Below, piece by piece: positions 37,326 to 46,959 of a stretch of 64,000 nucleotides of DNA; position 1 is the first letter of the stretch; the number at the start of each line of letters is the position of its first letter. Both the position numbers and the translations under genes were made by a program. The DNA is from Bog-159 sp963756605 (lineage in GTDB: Bacteria > Acidobacteriota > Terriglobia > Bryobacterales > Bryobacteraceae): the NCBI GenBank assembly GCA_963756605.1, contig CAVWOT010000009.1, forward strand, positions 558,001 through 622,000, given 5' to 3'. The notes under the pieces were generated by a model that worked only from the letters and a program-made list of their open reading frames with translations, was not told where the DNA came from and ran no database searches.

Positions 37326-37514
37326 ATGCAGGCTGACATGAGGAAGGTCAAGGTGCGGTGTCAAGCCGCGCTAGCGCAGGCGCCGGAGAAGCGCGCCGCA
37401 TACCTGGTGCGGGCCTGCCCTGACGATCCCTTACTCCGCGGCCAGGTCGAGGCACTGCTGTCGCGGGAAAGCGCGGCGGTGACGCCGGACGGGAAACGGC
37501 CGAGTCATGGGTGA
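37326..37514 (+). pseudogene. Fragment resembling a serine/threonine kinase N-terminus
   Basis: MQADMRKVKVRCQAALAQAP, EKRAAYLVRACPDDPLLRGQ and VEALLSRESAA match the short helical N-terminal segment before the kinase domain in acidobacterial PknB-like proteins. It stops at 37514 with no kinase domain following; the next gene is on the other strand. Confidence 0.5.
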
Positions 37515-38824
37515 TGCGGATTCTCGGTGGACCACGTCATCAGCAAGTCCGGGGGCGTCGTCAGGTCGGGTGTCAGCACAAAGAAGCTACCCACACCCGG
37601 AATCTGGGGAATCTCGATTGACAGAGCGGAGGTCACCACCCGCTGCATACCAAATGGCAGTTCCGTCAGCGTTTGCGTGACCTTTGCGATACCGAGCCTG
37701 ACTTTCGGTTCCGGGGTAACCTCACGGAGGCTGGCATACACGGGATGGCTGGTTCCATCCGGAGCCGTAACCGAGAGTAGTTCGATAGCCACCACGAAGC
37801 ACCGCGCGGGACAAGTCGTGGTTTCGATCCATCGGACCCGCGCCTGCACCTTCGCGCCTTTGGCGATGATTGTGTCACTGTGGTCGCGCGCATCCTCCAC
37901 CATGATGAGCGTGAATCGCTCTCCGACGCCGGAACGCTCAGTGAGAGGCGTCCCGAGCCGCATGCGCAGGGACAAACCGGACGGAATCGGCTGCTCCTCG
38001 TGGCGAACGGGTGCCGCAGCAGGCGCCGGTTCAACGGCGTCGTCACCGCCGAACCGTATCGAACTGGCGGTGGAATAGGGGCGGCAATGACTGAACTCGA
38101 CCTGATTGATGCTGGCGGCGCCTGCGGAATGTTCCACCACGGTGGTTGCCGTTTGCGGCAGCACGACACGTCGATCCCCAAGGTACATCGGAGCGTAAAG
38201 CACCTCAGTACGTGCGGAGCGGATTTCGAAATCCGCCGGCAATTCCGTGGCCTCGCTCGAAAGCGCCAGCAGTTCCGCGGTCTCCGGATCGATCCAAAAC
38301 GTGCCCTGCATTCCGGCTGTCACACCGCCTCTCGGACTGCTCAGGCGGAAATGCGTGAAGACAGACGATACCGAATAATCGAATTGCAGGGCGGGCCGCG
38401 ATTGAAACGTCCCGGCGCCATGGAAGGTGCTCCGGGTATAGCCATCCAGGAAGACGGTCTTCAGAATCGAGGTCAACTGTCCCGAGGTCATGAGACCGAA
38501 GCCCACCAGGGCCGCCGGATCCTCGACGAAAGCGTTCTCCCGCCCCGGCCAAGAGAACCACTCACGGTCGCCGATGGTAGACACTTCAATCTGCAGCGCG
38601 TCGTGTTCGTTCCGCTTCACCTTTCCTTTCTTATCTGCCCTGGTGCGGGTCACCGATTCGAGACACGCGCAATTGGCCAGTGCGGCCACCGACTCGCCGG
38701 CGAGCCTGGAGGCGCGCGCCAGCGCCAGCACCTCCGGCGCGAGTTTTTGGCTCGCCACGTGCCCGCAGAGCAAGGTGACGGCTAGAATTGGCCCGGTCGC
38801 GCGGATTGTCGTCGACAGGCGCAC
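37505..38824 (-). CDS. Hypothetical secreted protein
   Basis: About 440 residues. TTIRATGPILAVTLLCGHVA resembles a signal peptide, followed by ALANCACLESVTRTRADKKG and a conserved-looking stretch EVSTIGDREWFSWPGRENAF. The middle part is LolA/LppX-like in feel: FDYSVSSVFTHFRLSS and GTFWIDPETAELLALS. The C-terminal third (LRMRLGTPLTERSGVGERFT) is a separate beta domain. I do not recognise a named family. GTG 38824 is chosen because it begins the signal peptide; the frame is open to 38950. It overlaps the kinase fragment tail to tail. Confidence 0.65.
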   Translation of the reverse strand: MRLSTTIRATGPILAVTLLCGHVASQKLAPEVLALARASRLAGESVAALANCACLESVTRTRADKKGKVKRNEHDALQIEVSTIGDREWFSWPGRENAFVEDPAALVGFGLMTSGQLTSILKTVFLDGYTRSTFHGAGTFQSRPALQFDYSVSSVFTHFRLSSPRGGVTAGMQGTFWIDPETAELLALSSEATELPADFEIRSARTEVLYAPMYLGDRRVVLPQTATTVVEHSAGAASINQVEFSHCRPYSTASSIRFGGDDAVEPAPAAAPVRHEEQPIPSGLSLRMRLGTPLTERSGVGERFTLIMVEDARDHSDTIIAKGAKVQARVRWIETTTCPARCFVVAIELLSVTAPDGTSHPVYASLREVTPEPKVRLGIAKVTQTLTELPFGMQRVVTSALSIEIPQIPGVGSFFVLTPDLTTPPDLLMTWSTENPHHP

Positions 38825-39052
38825 TCTTGCTGATATTGTACGGCACGGCCAGGCCTCCCCACGATTGGAAAATGCTGTGGAGAATGCCTTCGGCACGCCG
38901 TGAGCGCGTCTGCGCAGCCGGCATGTAACCAGGTGAAACTTCAATTGCATCGGGCAGGTGAATCGTCTGTAGGTCTGGGAGAAACCGCAGGCGCGCCGCG
39001 CCTATGTCGATGGCGGCCGCTACCTCTTGCCACGGTCGGCAGAAAACGCCGA

Positions 39053-39757
39053 TCAGCGCGCCCCGCTCATTAATTGCGCCAGCGCCGTCTCCAATTCCTC
39101 GGGGTGAAACCCGAATGGGCCCGGGCCACTCTTGTACGCGACGCGGCCGCTCTGGTCGATAGCGTACAGGCGGTCGGGCCAGCCGGTATAAGCCACCTCC
39201 GTAGCGTTGCCGAAATCGTCCATCAGCGCCGGGATCGCGATATGCAGATTCCGCACGCAAGAGTCCGCCACGGCCGCCCGCTCCTCGATTGTACGCGGGT
39301 TGGCGAATACCACGTGTTGCTTGATGTTCGATTGCATCTGCCAGACATCGCTAGCGTGCGCTTCCTGAATGTACACGATGTAGAAAGCTACCCGGTCCTT
39401 GTATTGTTCGTACAGCTTGTCGAGCGCGGGAACCTCCCGGCGAAAGGGCGGTCAAGTGTAGCTGCCGAAGATCAGCACCACAGGTTTGCGGTCCCGGAAC
39501 CAGGACAGCCGCACGCGGGCGCTCTTGTCAAGCGTCTCCAGATCGAAATCCGGCGCCGTATCGCCGGGGCGTATGTGTCCACCGCGGGTCCACGACCAGA
39601 GCGTCTCGAACGGAAGCACCATGAACATGGGGCCCGGCACCTTGGCGATTGCCTTGGCGAAACGCAACGGGGGCTGCCACATAATCGCCAGTATGGCGGC
39701 ACAAAACAGCACATAGGCCGTCACCAAGCCCAGGAGGATCTTGAACGCCCTGTTCAT
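39053..39757 (-). CDS. Iodothyronine deiodinase-like selenoprotein (in-frame UGA)
   Basis: Two adjacent frames are in the same phase and are separated only by a TGA at 39454-39452. Read through, they give a 234-residue membrane-anchored thioredoxin-fold protein: N-terminal helix ILLGLVTAYVLFCAAILAIM, GDTAPDFDLETLDK, the active site VVLIFGSYT-U-PPFRREVP, then FYIVYIQEAHASDVW and a C-terminal GWPDRLYAIDQSGRVAYKSG. S-x-T-U-P-P-F and the downstream EAH are the signature of deiodinases, whose catalytic residue is selenocysteine. A stem-loop suited to a bacterial SECIS follows the UGA. Bacterial homologs exist, but their substrate is unknown and dehalogenation should not be assumed. Confidence 0.88.
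39424..39441 (-). promoter_or_regulatory. Candidate bacterial SECIS element
   Basis: Just after the UGA, CGGG (39439-39436) pairs with CCCG (39430-39427) around the loop AGGUU. Two more pairs follow beyond a bulged C. The loop GG starts 18 bases after the UGA, within the range and with the G-containing loop seen in SelB-binding SECIS hairpins (E. coli fdhF has AGGUCU). Confidence 0.6.
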
Positions 39758-39949
39758 TGCCCGATTGTATCGAACCTGTATTGCGCATAGGGATCCCGCG
39801 ACCTGGCAAGGCCTAAGGCGTTTTTTCGGGCGCGTGTTGTGGCCTCATATTTGCCATTATCGTCCGGTGAACCGTCTGCTTGCGACCCCCGCAATCTACA
39901 TGGCCCTGTGCTCGACGCTTCGTTGCGATTTTTTCACTGGTGTTCACGA

Positions 39950-40640
39950 CCCGGCGGCAGTACATACTGTTTCGATGCCGCCACATTTGTCGCAGAGGAT
40001 CGAAGCAGGCGGCGAATGGCATATCGTGCGACTTCAGATTGATTGACTGTTCAAGATCTGAACCCGGCGCAGTACCTCGACGGCGTGGCCCCGCAATATC
40101 CGCGCCCATGATTATAGTGATTATCGTTTTGATGGACTTCTCAGAGATGTCGGCTTCATATGGCACGTCGCGTCCGGATGGCCGAATACATCGCCACTCC
40201 TTCTTGTAGGACCATACTGACTCTTTGTGAAGACAAACTCAACGGACGGAGCCGAATTCTGATAGTCGCATGACTCGCCATAGACGACCTTGCTAAGTGT
40301 CGCCTGATGTTCTGTAAAGATCCGATCATTCGTATTGAACCTTATCACCACGCCGGTTTGTCGCGCCGCATAGTGAACCCACATAAGCTGGCTGTCGGAT
40401 TTTCGGTCAGGCAAAGGATGCCGAGACTTGTGCGGAACTTGAAATATTCCGGCCCTTCCCGCGCAAGACCACCGAAGTTGCTTATCATAGACGTCATTGA
40501 AGCGGGCGGGATTCGAGAACCTGACCGTCAACATGAACGCAGAGCGCCGTGCGAGCGGGAAAGGCCGTTTCGCCAAAAAGTAAAACCCAAGACTGAGGCC
40601 GATTCGTCGTTCCGAGTCGCTTAGAGTGGACCGGCAAATC
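39950..40640 (-). pseudogene. DUF2971-family protein, several frameshifts
   Basis: Pieces in at least three frames follow the family order. RFSNPARFNDVYDKQL is the usual SNPxxFNDPFD region. ILCLTENPTASL is the LCLSE segment. MWVHYAARQTGVVIRFNTN is the MWxHYAxxHxGxCIGF motif. FVFTKS is followed by SVWSYKKEWRCIRPSGRDVP and SIKTIITIIMGAD. No continuous frame exists, so the gene is dead. DUF2971 genes often sit in defence or accessory islands, but no partner is seen here. Confidence 0.65.
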
Positions 40641-40894
40641 CGAAGATGCTCACCTCGCAATACGTCCGTGGTGCCGATTCCCGGCATCTGGATTGCTGCA
40701 GTAGCTCCGATGCTTGGGCAAATAGAGGCGTTGCCCAACGGATGTCGGAAGATACGTGCTCGTGCCGGTTCGCGGTGCGGCGCAGGCCGTGGGCCAGCTT
40801 CATCTGCCCGTAATGGCGGCAAATACGCGGCGCCAAACGATTTTCAGCTCTGCTGCGAGTCGCCATTGGTGCGACGCTGAAGAGTAAAACATTC

Positions 40895-42100
40895 ATGCCG
40901 AAAAGCTTGTGGCCACTTCCGAAGCTGACGCCCGCGGGGGGCCTAAGCTTTTGGCAACTGCAGATTCTGCTCGTGTGCGTCGCGGTGGCAGTTTCGGGAA
41001 TCTTCTGGCTGCTGCAAGGAATTACCAACCCCACCCCGCAAATTCTCTTCACCTTCATAATCGGGAATTGCACTTGGCTGGCGGTGCTTCTCGCCGCACC
41101 GCTCGTCAAGCAGAAGTCCCCATGGGACTGGGTCGCGTATCTGGGCATTCTCCTCCCGGTCGCCGCGGTGGCAAGTTGGATCTCGTCGGTGGCCAGCCGG
41201 ATCGTCGCGGGGCGCGCCGAGCACCTGTTTGCCCTTGATTGGTCCGATATCCGGAACGGCATGTTTTTCTCGTTCGTCAGTGGGGTTGCTTTATTTATCT
41301 CGGGAAAGGCGAGGGCACGGCTGGAGGGACGGAATCGCGAACTGGAAAAGCAGATTACGGTCGGACAAATCAAGCTGCAGGCACACGAAGCCGAGTTGAA
41401 TACGGCACATGAGATTCAAGCGCATCTTCTGCCCCATGACCTGCCGCAAATGAAACCATTCCAGGTTGCATGCGCTTGGGAGCCGGCGCGGTCAGTGGGC
41501 GGTGACTACTTTGACGTACTTGCACTAGGGCCGGATCAACTGGGGATCTGCATTGCGGACGTGTCGGGCAAAGGGATCACAGCCGCGTTACTGATGGCGA
41601 ATCTGCAAGCGGCCGTGCGGGCGTTCGCACCGGTCAGCAGCGGGCCAGGAGCGCTGTGCCGCAAGCTCAACGAAGTGCTGTGCGGCAGCATTGCACCGGG
41701 GAAGTTCGTAACCTTCTTCTATGCAGTAATCGACCGCGAGCGGCTGATTCTGCATTTTGAGAATGCCGGGCACAGTTCGCCAATTGTGCTGCGGGGGGAC
41801 GAGGCGAATATTCTCACTGAAGGCGGCACGGTGCTGGGGCTGTTCCCGAAATCCATTTATGAGGAGCGGCAGTTCGCTTTGAACTCGGGCGATTGCTTGT
41901 TGCTAACGACGGACGGCGTGACGGAAGCGGCGAACGATCACGACCAGGAGTTCGGCAACGAACGAGTGATTGCTGCGGCACGCGCCGCTCGGAGTCTCGG
42001 GGCGCAGGGCATCCGCACGAGGATTTTGGACGACGTGACGCGTTTCTGCAAGGACAACTTCCAGGACGACGCTACACTCATCGTGGTGACTGTGGATTAG
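40895..42100 (+). CDS. PP2C-family (RsbU/SpoIIE-like) serine phosphatase with membrane domain
   Basis: A 401-residue phosphatase. Three or four N-terminal helices (LQILLVCVAVAVSGIFWLLQ, LGILLPVAAVASWISSVASR) anchor it in the membrane. A coiled coil (ARLEGRNRELEKQITVGQIK) leads into the RsbU-type signature AHEIQAHLLPHDLP and the PPM domain. Metal-binding motifs are VGGDYFDV, IADVSGKGITAALLM, LLTTDGVTEA and DDATLIVVTV. Such enzymes dephosphorylate anti-sigma antagonists in partner-switching pathways, but no kinase or antagonist gene is nearby. ATG 40895 begins MPKSLWPLPK. Confidence 0.88.
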   Translation: MPKSLWPLPKLTPAGGLSFWQLQILLVCVAVAVSGIFWLLQGITNPTPQILFTFIIGNCTWLAVLLAAPLVKQKSPWDWVAYLGILLPVAAVASWISSVASRIVAGRAEHLFALDWSDIRNGMFFSFVSGVALFISGKARARLEGRNRELEKQITVGQIKLQAHEAELNTAHEIQAHLLPHDLPQMKPFQVACAWEPARSVGGDYFDVLALGPDQLGICIADVSGKGITAALLMANLQAAVRAFAPVSSGPGALCRKLNEVLCGSIAPGKFVTFFYAVIDRERLILHFENAGHSSPIVLRGDEANILTEGGTVLGLFPKSIYEERQFALNSGDCLLLTTDGVTEAANDHDQEFGNERVIAAARAARSLGAQGIRTRILDDVTRFCKDNFQDDATLIVVTVD

Positions 42101-42533
42101 GGCAGCAAAAAGGTCTACGATCTCAGACGACGAGGTTGCGGTTCCACATCGGTAGCGGCCGAGTGGGCCTATAACCTTGCCGTGCGGCGCCAGGTCCGCA
42201 TTTGGAAATTTGCCGGCCTTGGCCATCCATGCCAGGGGTGTAACTGACTGCCATACGCGCGCCGCCTGAATCGTAAACTATTGGTCGCCGGCTTCAAACG
42301 CGACAGGCGCCATAGCCTTCCCAGGTTGACCACATGTGGTCAGATGACTCCGCGCGGTCAGTTCCCCGGGCCAACCACTCAGTCTCCCGCAGGTCTGGAT
42401 GAGGCATACGTGGTCCACATCGATTCGGTACGGTTGGACCCCGAAGTGCCCTTCAGTAGAGTGCAGCCAAAAAGGCTGGGGCGACGAGCGGCTCCGCCGC
42501 GCGGCTCTTGGGTGTTGTGGCGAAGGATAATCG
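42101..42533 (+). other. Intergenic region without a supported gene
   Basis: About 430 bases. Frames on both strands lack hydrophobic cores or known motifs. GAAGGA just before 42534 serves the next gene. Confidence 0.4.
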
Positions 42534-42848
42534 ATGTTCCAAATGGTTACGAAAATCATGAAGTGGGCCTCCATTCCGGTCCTGCTGACTGCTTCGCTCT
42601 TTGCGTTTTGCGCCGCGAGTTACGAACCCTTGCTGGACCTCGCGATTGGTCTGGCCACTATCGTCTTTATACAGCGGGCAATCCGGTTAAAGGAATACTT
42701 CTGGGCCGTCGGGTATCTCGCGGTTGGCGTAGTTTTCACGCCGCTATCCCTCATGGTCAAGATCTTCCTCTTGATGGGCTTCGCCTGCATTGTGACTTTC
42801 GCAAATTTGTTAGCGGCATTCCGCACGCAACCGGCGCGGGCCAGCTAA
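42534..42848 (+). CDS. Small membrane protein (DUF6804-like)
   Basis: A 104-residue protein with four predicted helices: MKWASIPVLLTASLFAFCAA, LLDLAIGLATIVFIQRAI, YFWAVGYLAVGVVFTPLSLM and VKIFLLMGFACIVTFANLLA. Layout and the FIQRAIRLKEYFWAVGY stretch recall the DUF6804 group, from memory only. ATG 42534 follows GAAGGA at good spacing. Function unknown. Confidence 0.7.
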   Translation: MFQMVTKIMKWASIPVLLTASLFAFCAASYEPLLDLAIGLATIVFIQRAIRLKEYFWAVGYLAVGVVFTPLSLMVKIFLLMGFACIVTFANLLAAFRTQPARAS

Positions 42849-42890
42849 CGCAAGTCAAGGTGCTTACGTGACGCAGGAACGGATATTTCA

Positions 42891-43619
42891 ATGAATAAGC
42901 CACTAACCATACCCCGATCGAGCCGCGAAATCAGAGCAGCGGTGATATTCGTGCTTTCAATGGCAATCCCCGTTGCCGGAATTGCGCAGGTTTCAGTTAC
43001 AGGGTTGGTTCCGACACCAGTCACAGAAACTGATCCGACCTCGGTTACAGAGAGTCTTCCGACCCCGGCTACCACGACTGCGCAGACCTCAGCTCCAGGA
43101 ATTACGCCGCTCGACTGGCAAGGCAAACTGCTGTTTCATGCCCAAGCCACCTACGGGCCGTGGGCAGTCACGAGTTTCGCGGCATATGCCGGATTCCTCC
43201 AGGTAATTAACTCTCCGAAAGAGTGGGGCCAAGGCGGCGGCGCCTACGGCAAGCGGTTTGCCTCCACGGTCGGCTGGTCGGCGATACATGGCACCCTGGC
43301 TTTCGGACTGGATACCACGTTGCACCAAGACCCGCGTTACTATCGATCGCTGAGCACGGGGTTTTGGCGCCGGTCAGCACACGCGCTCCGGGGAACTTTT
43401 CTTACGCGGACCGACTCAGGCGGCGAGACACTGTCAACCTGGCGTATAGGCAGTGCCTACGGCGCAGCGTTTCTTTCCGACTTGTGGTATCCGGCCCGTC
43501 TCGATACCCCCCGCCAGGGATTTTTCGATGGCACCCTCGGGCTCGGATTCGGTTTCGCCAGCAACATGGGGTCGGAGTTCTGGCCGGATATCAAGAGCAA
43601 GGTATTTCACCGAAAGTGA
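42891..43619 (+). CDS. Exported hypothetical protein with Thr/Pro-rich linker
   Basis: A 242-residue protein with signal peptide (AAVIFVLSMAIPVAGIAQ). A near-repetitive linker follows (VSVTGLVPTPVTETDPTSVT and on). The globular domain contains GPWAVTSFAAYAGFLQVINS, GWSAIHGTLAFGLDTTLHQD, PRYYRSLSTGFWRRSAHALR and a Gly-rich end that may be membrane-embedded beta or helical hairpins. This domain is common in Acidobacteriota but unnamed to me. It is followed nine bases later by the phospholipase-like gene and is probably co-expressed. Confidence 0.7.
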   Translation: MNKPLTIPRSSREIRAAVIFVLSMAIPVAGIAQVSVTGLVPTPVTETDPTSVTESLPTPATTTAQTSAPGITPLDWQGKLLFHAQATYGPWAVTSFAAYAGFLQVINSPKEWGQGGGAYGKRFASTVGWSAIHGTLAFGLDTTLHQDPRYYRSLSTGFWRRSAHALRGTFLTRTDSGGETLSTWRIGSAYGAAFLSDLWYPARLDTPRQGFFDGTLGLGFGFASNMGSEFWPDIKSKVFHRK

Positions 43620-43628
43620 GATGGGACC

Positions 43629-44960
43629 ATGATTGGACATAACGATTCACGCCGGCTCTGGAAGCTGCCACCCTTTGCCGCGTCTGGACTGCTCATTCTG
43701 TTCTCAGTTCAAGCTGCGTTTTCGTATTCCATTCTCACCCACGAAGCCATTATAGATTCCACTTGGGATAGCGCGATAAAGCCACTGCTTTTGACACGAT
43801 TTCCGGCCTCCACCGCGGACGAGTTGACCGAGGCGCACGCATACGCCTACGGCGGAAGCATCATTCAGGATTTGGGCTATTACCCATTTGGCAGTAAGTT
43901 TTACAGCGATTTGACGCACTACGTCCGGAGCGGCGACTTCATTCTGAATTTGATTCGAGATTCTCAAAACCTGGACGAATATGCCTTCGCATTGGGGGCT
44001 TTGGCGCATTACGCCGGGGACAACAACGGCCATCGCATGGCCGTGAATGTGTCGGTACCGATGCTGTACCCGAAGCTCCGCTTGAAATTTGGAAAGTGGA
44101 TAACTTATGCGGACGATCCTTTCTCGCATAGTAAGACAGAGTTCGGGTTCGACGTATTTCAGGCCGCGAAAGGCCGCTACGCCTCGGATGCTTACAAAGG
44201 CTTTATAGGCTTTCAAGTGGCAAAGCCGGTACTTCAGCGGGCGTTTCAGGATACTTATGGAATACGGATCGAGCAAATCTTTTTGGACCTCGATCTGGCT
44301 ATCGGATCGTACCGGCGTGCGGTAGGGACGGTACTTCCGGCACTGACCAAAGTGGCGTGGCAAATCAGGAGTCAGGACATCCTGAAAGACGCTCCGGGCA
44401 TCACACGCCAGAAATTTCTGTACAATCTGTCCCGCTCCAGCTATGAAAAGAACTGGGGCGCTACCTATCAGCGGCCGGGTGTCCGGTCGAAAATGCTGGC
44501 GGGTTTATTTCACATCGTTCCCAGAACTGGCCCATTTAAGGCGCTGGCGTTTAAGAGGTTGACGCCGGAAATCGAAAAGTTGTACATGGCCAGTTTCAAC
44601 GCGTCGATCGATGCGTATCGCCAGTTGCTTGCCGGCGTAGGCAGTGGCCGGCTCAACCTGCCAAATGACAATCTTGACATGGGAGCAGCCACCAAGGCGG
44701 GCGAATACAAACTGGCTGACGCGGCGTACGCGAAACTGCTAGGCAAGCTGGAAGGTCACTACACGGACATCCCACAGGACCTACGGAGCGATATCCTCGG
44801 GTTCTACCAGGATCTCGGCCTGCCTATCGCGACCAAATCAAACGAAAACGAGTGGGCACGGCTGCAGGAGGAACTCAATCACCTGACCGCCATAAACCAC
44901 GATCTTGCAGCGGCGACCTCCGAAGAATATAGCGCGGCGGGATCGCGTAATGCCAAATGA
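43629..44960 (+). CDS. Zinc-dependent phospholipase C-like protein
   Basis: A 443-residue exported protein. The hydrophobic N-terminal stretch AASGLLILFSVQAAFS is followed directly by SILTHEAIIDS. The zinc phospholipase C / S1-P1 nuclease-like His and Asp positions are THEAI, EAHAYAYGGSIIQDLGY, DLTHYVRSGDF and ALGALAHYAGDNNGHRMAV. The remaining 250 residues are helical, without a known domain. It may hydrolyse phospholipids in the envelope or outside; this is inferred from the family. It forms a pair with the upstream exported protein. Confidence 0.78.
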   Translation: MIGHNDSRRLWKLPPFAASGLLILFSVQAAFSYSILTHEAIIDSTWDSAIKPLLLTRFPASTADELTEAHAYAYGGSIIQDLGYYPFGSKFYSDLTHYVRSGDFILNLIRDSQNLDEYAFALGALAHYAGDNNGHRMAVNVSVPMLYPKLRLKFGKWITYADDPFSHSKTEFGFDVFQAAKGRYASDAYKGFIGFQVAKPVLQRAFQDTYGIRIEQIFLDLDLAIGSYRRAVGTVLPALTKVAWQIRSQDILKDAPGITRQKFLYNLSRSSYEKNWGATYQRPGVRSKMLAGLFHIVPRTGPFKALAFKRLTPEIEKLYMASFNASIDAYRQLLAGVGSGRLNLPNDNLDMGAATKAGEYKLADAAYAKLLGKLEGHYTDIPQDLRSDILGFYQDLGLPIATKSNENEWARLQEELNHLTAINHDLAAATSEEYSAAGSRNAK

Positions 44961-46107
44961 CCAATAAACCGAGCCTCGTTCCGCAGGTCCGTTGCGGGGC
45001 CGTCGGGGTCTGTTGGCGGCGGTTCCGGCGCCACACCCGCACGGAGACTAATTCGCCGCCCTGATACCGGCCTTTACCGCCGGCTTGGCACCCCGTCCAG
45101 CGATGAAATCGTTTGCCCGGCTCGAGAGCGGAAAACAATAGATGTCATCTGCTGTTGAAGGAGTTCGGGTTCGCAGCAATATACGCTTCAAGACGAGCGG
45201 TTGGGCAAACGGGTGGCAGTGCGCATGAGTTACCGGCAGGTGGAAGGTGAGCACTCCACCGTGTTGACGCGACCGCGCTCGGATAGACTCGGCATCATCG
45301 ATGCGGTGCCAGGCGTCGGAGGCAGGCGGAGACTTACCGCCGGAGAATGCCCGCAGTTGCTATGTCCTGGAGCTGGCCGGTTCGCAGCGGTTGCCCGGGC
45401 TCGTACGATCGGTGACGCCCAGTTTCCTGCCTGGCCCGACCGGACTAAACATTCTTCTGTCGAACTACCAGCTCGATCGGGATTCAGCTACCACTGAAAC
45501 GCGGGCTGCGCAGCCTCGTGCGGCTCGGTGAGGCCATGGGTACCTACCGATTGACCAAGCTACCTCGCCGCTCCGCCAATAATCAAGACGAAGTAAAGGC
45601 ATCCTTCGCGACGCTTTGGCCGAGATACGGCCGGGCGCAGCGGATTGACGCCGGCGGCGCCACCCTCGAGCAAATGGCGCGGAACATATCATCAGGATGC
45701 TTCTTGAGATCGGCGGAGTGGTCACGGGATACCTGCGGTCCACGCGGTCGTAGCATCTTCCCAGAAGCGTGATCGACAAGCAACTCCCGCATTTCTGGGT
45801 GCAGGTTTTGCATTTTGGCACCGGTATAACTCTTTGAACGCTGCACGCGTAATCGCGAACGCGGCTTGTAGTCGACAAACACAAGAGGCCATGGTATCTT
45901 CGACAGCGCCAAGAACGCCGACTGCGCCTTGTCATGTGACCACAGGTTGTCACTTGGTAGTTACTTCGCTCGTCCCGGCCGGGTTCGAAAGCCGTCCCTG
46001 GCGAGGCGGCACAACGAAAGATGAAATTGGCGCGAATCGTGCCTTAAGGTGCACTGTCGGCCAACGCCCTTAGGGGTTGACCGGGCCGACGGAAAGAGGC
46101 AAAAACA
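44961..46107 (+). other. 1.1 kb region with only unrecognised fragments
   Basis: No intact gene. Protein-like pieces occur in changing frames: ARSCYVLELAGSQRLPGLV near 45340 (+), and GKMLRPRGPQVSRDHSADLK near 45740 (-) followed by RAICSRVAPPASIRCARPYL. The latter is a long well-composed stretch, so a decayed minus-strand gene between about 45580 and 45830 is possible. I cannot name it. Confidence 0.35.
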
Positions 46108-46815
46108 ATGCGAATGATACTAGCAGCTACTCTGGCGATCGCGCCACTTGCCATTGCGCCCTTGCTGGCCAAAGACAATCAAAATATAAAGCGGCTAAAT
46201 CAGGCCGCCGTGGTGTTTTCCGAGGTTATGGCAACACCGGACAAAGGCATCCCGGAAGATCTGGTTGCACGCGCCCACTGCATCGTAATCGTCCCCGGAG
46301 AGAAGACCGCGGCTTTCCTGGTTGGCGCAAAGTACGGAAAAGGTTACGTATCGTGCCGGCGTAATGGCGGCTGGTCGGCGCCGGGCACGGTCATCATCGA
46401 GGGCGGTAGCTTCGGCTTCCAGATTGGCGGCTCCATGACGGACGTAATCATGCTGGTGATGAACCAGGGGGGAGAGGACAAACTGCTTTCCGACAAGTTC
46501 ACTCTAGGCGGGGAAGCATCGGTTGCCGCAGGGCCCGTGGGACGCACGGCTACGGCTCAAACTGATCTTCAAATGCACGCCGAGATTCTCTCCTGGTCGC
46601 GATCCCAGGGCCTGTTTGCGGGCGTTGCTCTGGAAGGCGCGACCCTGCGGCAGGATCTGAACGATAACGCTCAGATCTACGGCAAAAAGCTCGGTAACCG
46701 GGAGATCCTGACCAGGCGGATGCGTACGCCCAAGGTCGCCGCCACACTGATCGCAGAGCTGGACAAGCACCCGGCGCGCGAGCGCGCGGTTGCGTCAACC
46801 GGCAGCAGCCAATAA
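46108..46815 (+). CDS. SYLF (Ysc84-like) lipid-binding protein
   Basis: A 235-residue exported protein with signal peptide MRMILAATLAIAPLAIAPLL. The SYLF/Ysc84 domain follows: IVPGEKTAAFLVGAKYGKGY, CRRNGGWSAPGTVIIEGGSF, GFQIGGSMTDVIMLVMNQGG and FTLGGEASVAAGPVGRTATA. In eukaryotes the domain binds phosphoinositides; bacterial members are probably envelope lipid-binding proteins. It stands before two other stress-type genes on the same strand. Confidence 0.88.
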   Translation: MRMILAATLAIAPLAIAPLLAKDNQNIKRLNQAAVVFSEVMATPDKGIPEDLVARAHCIVIVPGEKTAAFLVGAKYGKGYVSCRRNGGWSAPGTVIIEGGSFGFQIGGSMTDVIMLVMNQGGEDKLLSDKFTLGGEASVAAGPVGRTATAQTDLQMHAEILSWSRSQGLFAGVALEGATLRQDLNDNAQIYGKKLGNREILTRRMRTPKVAATLIAELDKHPARERAVASTGSSQ

Positions 46816-46959
46816 CCGGCCATATGCCGAACCGAAGATGATTCAGTGAGACGCATGTTCAGATTCGATGAGCAGCGGACGGACAGTTAGGCGCGTGTGC
46901 TTCGGATTAATGACCGGACCGAATTTACAACGGTTAGAACTACACAAAGGAGACGGAAT

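Noticed and set aside
39053..39376. Separate short redoxin gene starting at MYIQEAHASD
   Set aside because: It is the downstream part of the selenoprotein; the frame upstream is continuous through a single UGA and matches the deiodinase motif.
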